Below are positions 1-8,806 of a DNA stretch of 32,132 nucleotides, one piece after another (the stretch's first letter is position 1; each line of letters opens with the position of its first letter). A model generated the notes under the pieces. That model searched no databases and had not been told where the DNA came from. It saw only the letters and a list, made by a program, of their open reading frames with translations. Source of the DNA: Amphimedon queenslandica. Taxonomy: Eukaryota > Porifera > Demospongiae > Haplosclerida > Niphatidae. Position numbers and translations under genes: made by a program. The stretch covers positions 431,179 through 463,310 of the forward strand of contig NW_003546264.1 in NCBI RefSeq assembly GCF_000090795.2, given 5' to 3'.

Positions 1-43
1 TTGTACATGTATATGAGTACATGTATGTAATAGATATACCGCA

Positions 44-138
44 CCTACTCGGGCTGTATCTGATTTACAGGCACTGACCACGAGGGCGCGTAGTGCCCGA
101 GTGGGAGGTGCCTGTAAATCAGATATAGCCCGAGTAGG
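44..138. repeat. Imperfect hairpin, 31-bp arms
   Basis: The left arm at 44-74 (starting CCTACTCGGGCTG) pairs with the right arm at 108-138 (ending AGCCCGAGTAGG) with one mismatch. The loop is GC-richer than the surroundings. A palindrome of this length in AT-rich DNA is typical of a miniature transposon or foldback element, but no target-site duplication could be fixed. Confidence 0.8.
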
Positions 139-149
139 CGTGTTATAGG

Positions 150-817
150 TAATATATATCATTTTGAGTGGGCGGATTACGTTATACGCATGCACAGTAG
201 CTAGTAGACTAGCACATGGCAAGAAGAGAAAATGGCTACCTCGACAAGCAGCAGTCCTCCTCATTCAAAGAACTTGAAAGAAGCATCACTTTAGTTTACA
301 AATGAAGAACCATGTAGTTACCAGTGAATAAAGTGATCCAAACCCGCCTAATTCTGACAGATTAGGAGTTATAGACTCAACACTCAACGGGCTATGGTCA
401 ACTACACACAATAGCTGGTGGCAGTGCCATTGTAAACAGTCTCAGACTGATGATGACAAGCCACCCGAGGATTAGTCTCGCTAGCCAGACCATTCCCCAG
501 CCTACAGTCATTGGTATGAACCCCTGCCGTCCACCCCAATGACTGTAGGCTAGGGAATGGTCTGGCTTGCAAGCCTACTACCGGAGGATATCGTGAAGCC
601 CGAGTGCTCTGTTGAATTGCTTATCACTGGCTTCCATAGTATCGCTTGAGCTTATTCTTTTATTGATTAATATAAAAGTTATTTAAAAATTAACAGCTAG
701 TGCCTGTATCAAAGATAAAAGGCTTATACAGTTACTTGTGGTTAGCTACATGCAACTGTATCACATATATAGCACCTGTGGTAACTTTGATCCACCCACT
801 CAAGATGATATATATTA
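150..817. mobile_element. Possible non-autonomous DNA element bounded by 27-bp inverted repeats
   Basis: Positions 150-176 (TAATATATATCAT then TTGAGTGGGCGGA) and 791-817 are inverted copies with two mismatches. The 668-bp interval has no transposase reading frame and contains a second hairpin (480-570). Target-site duplications are not clear, so this could be an element or just two copies of a shared motif in opposite orientation. The in-frame stop of the upstream kelch gene lies inside the right repeat. Confidence 0.45.
480..570. repeat. Hairpin with 35-bp arms
   Basis: The left arm at 480-514 (GCTAGCCAGACCATTCCC at its start) is complementary to the right arm at 536-570 (ending GGGAATGGTCTGGCTTGC) with two mismatches and a loop of about 21 nt. 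It lies within the interval bounded by the 150/817 inverted repeats. Transcribed RNA would fold into a strong stem; no microRNA family is recognised. Confidence 0.85.
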
Positions 818-1016
818 AATTAACAGTATAAGTAATTCAAATATTGCTGTACAGTAATTATTATTATACTCACTGATATTAAGGAATCTTGTATGACTGA
901 GTAATAGCCTATCCCATATTCCTCCAAACTCTATTATCCAAGTATTGGTTGTATCTTCATTCCAAACTGATAGAGAATGAACATCTCTAGTTTTGACTGA
1001 TTCAGGAACATCAACC

Positions 1017-1052
<36 letters not shown>

Positions 1053-2200
1053 TGATGATGATGATGATATAATGTGCATGTACATGGTATGTATGTGACT
1101 ATGAGTACATGTTATATGACATATACACATGTATAATGTAAGTATGTACATATTATCATAATGTGTTCTACCTTCTTCCAATTAGTTTTGTTAATATCAA
1201 ATGTCTCACATTCATTGCCACCAATAGCCAATAGTTTTAGTCCTGAAGGACTATTCAGTAATACACTATGATGACAAGGCACAAACCACAAGTCATCAGC
1301 TATAGCATTTCTTTTAAAAATCCTTGCATAAACCTAAATGTACAATGAGACTAATAATTAATTATTTTACTCATATTATACTCATTATCTATTAATTATC
1401 ATGATTATTATTATATACACATACCACTGATCCTTTAGTAAAGGTAAGACGATAAACAGAATTTTTTGATATATCATTATGATCATCTTGAAGTACAATA
1501 GCACTGGTATCATCTACTGACATCAAATTAAAGTGTATAATTTCAGTAATATCATCTCCAGTAACTTTAGGTGAGATCCACTGACCTACAGTAATTAATT
1601 AATTAATCAATTAATTAAAGTTATTAATTTACCTGTAGCAATTCTAAAATAATGAATAGAATATGGTTCAATTATTACAAGGTAATCTTCTCCCTCAATC
1701 TTTATAGCAATCATACCACACCCATTCTTCTTCTCAGGACCATCCTTAGGATTAGTAGGTACAACTTTCCTCCATTTGAGAGTATCAACATTTAAACTGT
1801 ACAGAGCATTATCATCATAGTGGAAATGACTACAATGTCCTCCATAATAGAATATCTCATTCCCAATAGCAACAGCTGCATAACCAATGATACCCAGTGG
1901 AGGATCACCAGTGGTAGGTTTCTGCTCCCACCTACCAGTCGGAAGGTGAAGTACCTCCACAAATGATGAATCTCTTCTCTCTATCTCAGTATTGTGTTCT
2001 TTAGGATGGCCACCTTTATCCCCACCCCACATATAAAGACAGTCTCCTACTATTACTGTAGAATGATAGCTTCTCTCAGCAGGTTCATAGTCTATATAAT
2101 AGCACAAACTATCAGTCAAACAATATTTATCATAAATTATAACTTATTAACCTTTTACAGTGGCCCTGGGGACTGCTTTTGCTAACTTTAGAGCTGCCAT
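815..2200 (-). CDS. Kelch-repeat protein, 5 exons, 3' end uncertain
   Basis: Proposed exons on the minus strand are 2200-2152, 2091-1633, 1585-1425, 1333-1172 and 1015-815 (or 1015-874 if the GTGAGT donor there is used). Phases close at every junction and give about 343 residues if the stop at 817-815 is real. Exon 2 reads AERSYHSTVIVGDCLYMWGG and later FYYGGHCSHFHYDDNALYSL and LKWRKVVPT, the Gly-Gly and Trp pattern of kelch beta-propeller blades; exons 3-5 continue blade-like sequence (LLAIGG, FGGIW). Such proteins usually act as protein-interaction scaffolds. The first exon (ATG at 2200, peptide MAALKLAKAVPRATVK) is inferred from phase and splice sites only. Other domains could lie beyond the window if exon 5 is spliced onward. 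The gene is divergent from HPS1. Confidence 0.68.
1018..1068. repeat. (AAT)n/(GAT)n microsatellite
   Basis: A run of AAT repeats passes into GAT repeats. It starts just after the acceptor of the last visible kelch exon and so forms the 3' end of that intron as read on the minus strand. Confidence 0.9.
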
Positions 2201-2342
2201 TTTGTTTGGGATACGCCTTGTAGGTGTGGCCAATACTTACAAACCACGCCCAATTATTTAAACAAGCCCCACCTATTACTTTTTTCTGCAACCTTCTCTG
2301 TATCTTGTAATTGGTTCTAGTTTTTGCCAGTTTCATCCAGAC
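2201..2342. promoter_or_regulatory. Shared divergent promoter region between kelch gene and HPS1
   Basis: The 142-bp gap separates the inferred kelch ATG (2200, minus) from the first HPS1 ATG (2343, plus). It contains CCAAT pentamers near 2229 and 2251, an inverted ATTGG near 2311, and GTGGCC/CACGCCC motifs. No TATA box stands out. A bidirectional promoter is inferred from spacing and from the CCAAT boxes. Confidence 0.5.
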
Positions 2343-2355
2343 ATGAAGGGGGTTG

Positions 2356-5300
2356 ATGGTTATGAACGAGGCCACTGATATTGCCTTCTATTCGGTTGAC
2401 TCTCAGCTCCGGGCGCACCTGCACAGGAGAATGGAGATACTGGAAAACTCAATTGGACAAAGAGTGGGGGCAGAGAGAAAAAGAAAAAAAGATTATTATA
2501 TTTATTTATTTATTGTAGGAAGAAGAGGAAGATTTGAGAGGATTACTGACTACCTTCTTTGCTCCTCTCACCACATCCTTTGTATGTTACACTGGGTCAA
2601 CATGACTGACTCCTATTCCCCATTCACTTGTACATATTCTCAGTTTACCATTCCTTTAAAACCCGAACGACTTATGAATATACACATTATAAACATTGCT
2701 CTAATTTTATTGGTATTAAGATAGTATTAATTTTTAATGCTATACAGTATATACTCAATGAATTATTGTGGGAATATTTTTTGTGAATACCAAAATTTAA
2801 ACATGCAAAATTTTAAGTTTATCTACCTACTTTAAACATACATACATGCATAGAATGTATTGCAAGTGTTAAGTATGGTGGGGAATTTCTTGTTTTATAC
2901 AGTGTATTGATTTGTTGTTGGAATTTTGTTTGTTTTTTTGCTCTCTCGACAGAACGTGCTCACTTCAATGAAGAAACCCCTCTTCTCTATTACTGCTGAC
3001 GATAACTTTTTAATAGTTTTTAAAAAAGTAAGTTTTAACTATTATTATATTATCTCTTTCTTTCTCTCTCCTTTAGTTTGGTGAACATGTCTTTGTGGCT
3101 GTCAATGGCGACGGTTCTGAGTCTGAAGACTTTCTTGTCCGTAAACTTCATGTTTTCAACAGAATCATTGGACTGTTGTATGGACCAGTGTTGGGAAGGT
3201 ACAATACTGTACTAGTATATCATAGTATATTATTGGTATATTTAGTCTGCATATTGCAGTATATTATTAGTATTCTATAGTATAATTTTAAACTGAAATT
3301 GGTCAACAACATTATTATTATTTATTTATAAAAATAATAAAGTCTACAAAATTAGGGAGCTACCCTGTATTAGAAATAATGAACAAATTTATTTATTATT
3401 TATTTATTTATTTATTCATTTATTAATTTATTTATTCGAAGAATGAATTCTCCTAACCTCCAGCAACGTGCTATGGAGTGGAAGATGTTGGACAGTTTAT
3501 TGAAAAGCTACGAGATACTTTATAGCGAAGAACAGGCTTTTCTAATGGAGGTATGATAGACACACCCTTTTAAAATAAATAAAAATTAATTGTTGTTGAA
3601 TTTGTAGGCAGTGGAACACATTGTATTTGGACAGTTAAATGCAGCACAAGACGTGTGTATTTCATTGGCTGAAGATTGTTTGAACTCATCACTCAAGTTA
3701 GCCATTTAATAGTTTAATGTGAACATAATTATATGATAATTATTTAAATACCTGGCTATATACAGTATTAATAATAATTTCAAATTCTTCTCTCTCTCTC
3801 TCCCCCTCTCTCTCTAGTGGTGGTATACCCAATATGAAGCATGTATTGCTACTGGTTGGTTCTAAAGTCCTTGCAATATGTGGGAGGTCACCTCAACTGC
3901 CAACTGCTGATCTGTTGCTATTGATACTAATGACAACCAACTTGTATCAACACGACCCATTCTTACAAGGTATCTTCTGTGTACATGTACATGTATGTCA
4001 AATAGTTTATTTTAACAATGTAACTCACATGCTGTAATGGTTATAAAGATCACCTTATCCAATGTAATTATATACAATATTCAGACTATACATGTACATA
4101 TACTTATAGCTTTCTTGTTAAGTTCTTAGTACTATTATTACAAGCTTTTAAATCAACGTCAAAATTTTGACTGATAAGCCATTAAAATTACGATCTATTT
4201 TAGTAACTGCAGAGAAAGAGGAAGAGAATCATCAGCAACAAACTCCAGAGGTACAGGTACATGTACATATTGTATTTATCATTTTGTGTTTGTCCGTAGG
4301 AACGAGGTACACCCTATCAGACTCCAACCACTTCACCAAACATTGAGCAACCACCAACAGCTGCTAGTCTACCTACAGGGGCTATACCGATACCAGAGGG
4401 AGGGGAGGGAGGGAAGAGGAGCAGAGTTGGTAGAGACGACTTTCCACCTGTAAAGGAATTTATTTATGTATTTTAATATTCTTTTTTTCTCCTTTTATGT
4501 ATAGTATAAAACACCAGATGATGATATACCAGTAAGTTATTTTTTCCAATTTTTGAACAACTTAGCAATTCGTAAAAAAATCTGAATTTGATCAGAATGA
4601 GCTCAAACTTTCTACACAACATAAGAACATGTATATGTATCAGAAAATGTAATAAAAATGAAGAATTTTATCCCTGCCATTTTTGACACAATACCCTGTA
4701 TACATACATTATACTATTACTGAAGTCTATATTTCACTTTTAGGGTATCCATTCCCTAGCAGCTCATCCAAGTAAAGGATTTGGTGGTAAACTAAAACAA
4801 GCTTTTCTTGGAGGAAAGAAAGGACATCTTGACGACGGGTTGGATCCAGCTGTTTTTGAAGCAGCAGAATTTCAAAGATGCATGGAGAAGGTAAGCAATA
4901 TCCTAATATAAGGCTTGAGTTCAATTTAATTTGTCACTGGTTGCAATGTTTGATTATTTAAACATTATTTTATGCATTTAATGTGTAGCTGCATTTAAAT
5001 AATTATAAGTATATCAGTACAAAAAATAGCTGGCTAACCTCTTCAATTTTTATGCTTGTATATATTTTTATTGCAGTTCTATGAGAAGAAGGTATTTTTA
5101 CAATTGAACCAGTCACACTACACTCCACACATGATCCACTGTATGGAGATATTCCCACAGATTGTAATAGTACTAATATCAGAGGTAAGGGAGTGAATTT
5201 AAAATTATGTATATATTAATTTTTTCTAATATTATCCAGTCTCCTTCCAGTGGCTTGGCAGCTACAATATGTCAGGGTCTGTCTCATTTAAAGAATATCC

Positions 5301-6236
5301 TGGCAATCATTAATGGCATCAAAAACTCAAGCACTAGCAGCAAAAACATGTATGACACTTTAGAAGACACAATGAAGTGAGTAACCTTTGATTCACATAT
5401 GAATATGGTATGAATATATTATGGTATTAAAGGTGTGAACTCATGTACATTATATATGGTAGAAAATATATGCATGTACATGCATGTCTTTTTTGTTAAA
5501 GCTATGTGAAAATTGCCTACTATTTATACTAGAAATTTTTCTAATTTGACATTTGTTTTGTAGGAAGATTATTGAAGGCTCCAAATCAGAATCAAAAGTG
5601 AGTATATTGATCATTACTAATATCATTGATATTCTTTATATTAAAGCATTAATTGTTCATGCATTTCTCTATTACTTCATAGGCCCTTGGCAGTGAACAG
5701 TTGAAACAGTTTACAATGAGAATAGTGAAGACATGGGCCCAATGCAAGGAGCTACAGATACAGCAAAGCATAGACAGACAGCAAAAGGAAGAGAGAGAAA
5801 TAACTAAGTAATGACTGATAGCCTAATAATGTATATGGGGTGTTTTTCCTTTATATATGTACGTATACATATATCATTTAATATTTTCAATATTTCTATC
5901 ATGAATTAACATGGTTTGTTCTCTCAGGGTTTGTAATGTATTGGAGAAACTGGTGGATCAACTGATTAACCTTTTTCAAGAACTGTATTTCACTCCACGA
6001 GTAAGTTGCTTCAAATCTCAATCCTTTTATTACTAATATTATTTCAATTTGTTTAACAGAATAGTACAACTTTAAAATAAATGTTTTTCTCCTCCTGTAG
6101 GTAGCAGAGTATGATAAAAAGGCAGTGGTCTCACGTCTAATGAGACTCTCCAGTAAACTGAAGCTGGACTATGGTGACTATCTGGGACTGAAGGCAAGAA
6201 TTAACCTACCTTTCCCTGGATATCCTCCTATGCTAC

Positions 6237-6300
<64 letters not shown>

Positions 6301-8160
6301 GTATCAACTCCTTAACTAACTGTCAATACATTGGGAATGGAGTATCCAGGTATGGTTCACTTTGCCTTTGTGGATCGATCATTTGACGAGTTGACATCAC
6401 CAACAATCATTGATGATTCTGTAAGAACAGAAACCACATGATACTATATTAATACATGTACATGTACATGTATACAGGTAACGGCTTATGTGATAGATCG
6501 AGCAGCTGAGAAAGAGCAATCACCAGGAGACTTCCTTCGATCAAAGGTACATGAAATTTTATATGATTTTGGAGCCATTTTTTGAAAAAAACCATGGGCT
6601 ATAGTACAGGGTATTTTTCTGAAATTCGGAGTTTTTAAAAAGTGGTCATAACTCGAAAAATTGAAGTCGGAATCGGCTCAAACATTCTACACAGCATAAG
6701 TACATCAATATGCATCAGAAAATGTAATAAAAATTGGGGGTGATTTCGGAGCCATTTTTTGGAAAAAACCATGGGCTATAATAGTACAGGGATTTTTTCC
6801 AAAATTTGGAGTTTTTAAAAATTGGTCATAACTTGAAAAATTGAAGTCGGAATCTGCTCAAACTTTCTACGTAGCATAAAAACATCAATATGTATCAAAA
6901 ATTGTAATAAAAATGGGGGGTGATTTTGGAGCCATTTTTTGGAAAAAAACCATAGGCTATAGTACAGGGGATTTATCCGAAATTTGGAGTTTTTAAAAAG
7001 TGTTCATAACTTGAAAAACTGAAGTTGGAATTGGCTCAAACTTTCTACGTAGCATAAAAACATCAATATGTATCAGAAAATGTAATAAAAATTGGGGGTA
7101 ATTTTGGAGCCATTTTTTGGAAAAAACCATGGGCTATAGTACAGGGTATTTTTCAGAATTTTGGCGTTTTCTTAAAATGGCCGTAACTTGAAAAATTGAA
7201 GTCGGAATCGGCTCAAACTTTCTACACAGCATAAGTACATCAATATGTATCAAAAAATGTAATAAAAATTGGGAGTGATTTCGGAGCCATTTTTCGGAAA
7301 AAACCATGGGCTATAGTACAGGGATTTTATCCGAAATTTGGAGTTTTTAAAAAGTGTTCATAACTCGAAAAACTGAAGTCAGAATTGGCTTAAACTTTCT
7401 GCATATCATCAAGACATCAAAATCGTCATTCCTTGTTTCGTAGATGTGGATGATGGTTCGAAAGGCTCAGAGTTACGTATCTAATGGCTACTCATCTCAA
7501 ACTTGGCTGGACAACGACTTCCTCTACACTTACTGCATGTGGTTCAGTACACCTAATCCTAACCTAGGGGTGAGTATACTAACAATTTACTAATAATATA
7601 CCTACACGACTTTAGGTCCCGTTGAAGATGCTCACTCCTATAAATATAAAAGCTCATCCTGATGAACCACCTGGTGTGCTCTGTGGATCATTTTATAGGT
7701 AAAGTTGACAGCTGCAATCCCTCCCTCCTTTTACCTCATTTATGATGCATAATATAACCCATACATCTGTACATATATGATGCATATTATATTAACGTAT
7801 ATTTCAAAGCAAATATATTATATGTAGCATAGCTGTTATTGCTGGTTCTATATATTTTGCAAATCATTCAAAATTAAGTTGTCATTCTGTTAAAATAATT
7901 TAGCATACATGTACATATAGAATAGAACCCATTACTGAATATAAAGTAGGAAAAAATAGTTGTATTTCAAATGCTTTTATTTCCTTAGGAACATTAAAGG
8001 TGGGACTGATGGGACCACCCCTGGTTATATTAATGAGATATATTGTATCCATGAGCCGAGAATAACCCTGGATGAAGCAACAAGGCAGTGCAGGGAGTTG
8101 GCCATCTCACTTTGGATGGACACCAAACAATCACTGGCTCCTTTCCCTCTTATTAATTAG
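2356..8160 (+). CDS. HPS1: HPS1, BLOC-3 subunit (Hermansky-Pudlak syndrome 1 homologue)
   Basis: HPS1 with HPS4 forms BLOC-3, the exchange factor for Rab32/38 in lysosome-related organelle biogenesis. Exons: 2356-2463, 2519-2581, 2953-3027, 3077-3198, 3442-3550, 3608-3696, 3818-3969, 4204-4250, 4300-4449, 4505-4531, 4744-4890, 5077-5184, 5240-5376, 5564-5597, 5683-5807, 5928-6000, 6101-6193, 6343-6420, 6478-6546, 7444-7569, 7616-7698, 7989-8160. All phases close, giving about 728 residues against about 700 in human. Diagnostic stretches are FGEHVFVAVNGDGSESE, LLVGSKVLAICGRSPQLPTA, PGMVHFAFVDRS, and the C-terminal WFSTPN to PLKMLTP segment. The Longin-like N-terminus starts VMNEATDIAFYSVDSQL. 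Exon 18 and its acceptor are the least certain; the intron before it would be GC-AG. Exon 8 may extend six bases. A second ATG at 2343 is out of frame by one base of a G run. Confidence 0.92.
4545..4700 (+). repeat. Dispersed sense-oriented intronic repeat, single copy
   Basis: Lies in the HPS1 intron 4532-4743. It carries the core GAGCTCAAACTTTCTACACA, then an ACATGTATATG-type stretch and AATGTAATAAAAATG. The same core occurs in two other genes and in arrays further along. It is read on the strand of the host gene. Confidence 0.85.
6194..6342 (+). other. Probable GC-AG intron of HPS1 containing an (AAT)n tract
   Basis: The 5' boundary reads AAG/GCAAGA, which matches the strong consensus used by GC-AG introns, and no GT donor is available near the required protein position. 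The (AAT)n tract occupies 6236-6299. The acceptor GGAG/TAT is weak, but the resulting frame restores the expected YPGMVHF sequence. Confidence 0.6.
6236..6299. repeat. (AAT)n microsatellite
   Basis: About 21 uninterrupted AAT units inside an HPS1 intron. Confidence 0.97.
6555..7435 (+). repeat. Tandem array of five monomers of about 178 bp in an HPS1 intron
   Basis: The landmark GGCTCAAAC or a close variant falls at about 6675, 6855, 7033, 7210 and 7387, giving periods of 177-180 bp. Each monomer contains GGAGCCATTTTTT, AAACCATGGGCTATAGTACA, a GGAGTTTTTAAAAA stretch, CATAACT(T/C)GAAAAA, and AATGTAATAAAAATTGGG. It fills nearly the whole intron 6547-7443. It is the same family as the single copies near 4600 and 10250 and the array near 20400-20980. 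Confidence 0.93.
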
Positions 8161-8321
8161 AATTATTATCTTTAAAATGGCTAGATTTTAATATTAGTCA
8201 TTATTATTATTGTAATTGAATATTGTTGATATTTTTGTGTGTTTTTTAAAAATTTTATTTTACAAAAATTTTAATTATAAAAAATAAATAATAATTAGTT
8301 AATTTGTATGGGTGTGGCTTA
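8161..8321. other. HPS1 3' flank
   Basis: AT-rich non-coding sequence after the HPS1 stop. AATAAA-type hexamers near 8282-8290 are plausible polyadenylation signals on the plus strand. It is followed directly by the TA-flanked element. Confidence 0.55.
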
Positions 8322-8763
8322 GGGACACGCACATTATTCGGGAATTTCTTTTGGAATAATGGGTGGGAAATTTAGAGAAAGAATAATGGGTTAAAATTTG
8401 CCTGCCTGGATCACGTGATCAGTATTTAACCCTTTCAATACTGCATGAGCATGTGTCAGCATCAGCAAACAGTACAGTACAATTTAACAGCACTTTACAG
8501 CAACAGCAATGAGTAACTCCACTGGAAATAATACTGAACAGATTTCAGGACACTCAAAGTAATTCACTTGAGGATTACATTGAGTCATCAGTAGTGTTAC
8601 AATATAACCATGAATGATGATATTAATAATCAAAATGAATTTTTGGTATTATCAGAGCATAATAATGGGAATAATGGGCCAAAAAGGAGAGAATAATGGG
8701 ATTGAGGAAGAGAATTGAAGAATAGAATTATAGGGTTGAAAAAAAGAATAATGTGCATGTCCC
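8322..8763. mobile_element. MITE-like element with 18-bp terminal inverted repeats and TA duplication
   Basis: The left end GGGACACGCACATTATTC (8322-8339) and the right end GAATAATGTGCATGTCCC (8746-8763) are inverted copies with one mismatch. Both ends are flanked by TA (8320-8321 and 8764-8765), the target duplication of the Tc1/mariner type. The 442-bp body has no transposase frame, carries repeated GAATAATGGG units, and includes the palindrome GATCACGTGATC at 8409-8420. It ends 43 bp before the NADH dehydrogenase ATG, so it may supply promoter sequence. Confidence 0.8.
8409..8420. promoter_or_regulatory. Palindromic E-box inside the MITE
   Basis: GATCACGTGATC is a perfect 12-bp palindrome with TCACGTGA at its centre, the form bound by bHLH-zip factors of the MITF/TFE/USF type. 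It lies about 390 bp upstream of the NADH dehydrogenase start. Function is inferred from the motif alone. Confidence 0.4.
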
Positions 8764-8806
8764 TAGTGTGGCTTAGTGTCTATGCCTATGGTAACGCCCA
8801 CTCAAA

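Larger units (their letters stand above)
1..814. other. Non-coding region with hairpins and element-like inverted repeats
   Basis: I see no credible coding exon here. The stretch holds a 31-bp-arm hairpin (44-138), a 35-bp-arm hairpin (480-570) and a pair of 27-bp inverted repeats (150-176 and 791-817) that could be the ends of a small DNA element. The kelch gene on the minus strand either ends at the inner edge of this region (stop 817-815) or continues through it by splicing. Confidence 0.6.

Noticed and set aside
2130-2375. Minus-strand frame overlapping HPS1 exon 1 as a kelch first exon
   Set aside because: It is antisense to the conserved HPS1 start and does not join the kelch frame; the ATG at 2200 gives a phase-consistent exon instead.
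6555-7435. CRISPR-like regular repeat spacing
   Set aside because: The whole ~178-bp unit is repeated without unique spacers, and the context is a eukaryotic intron.
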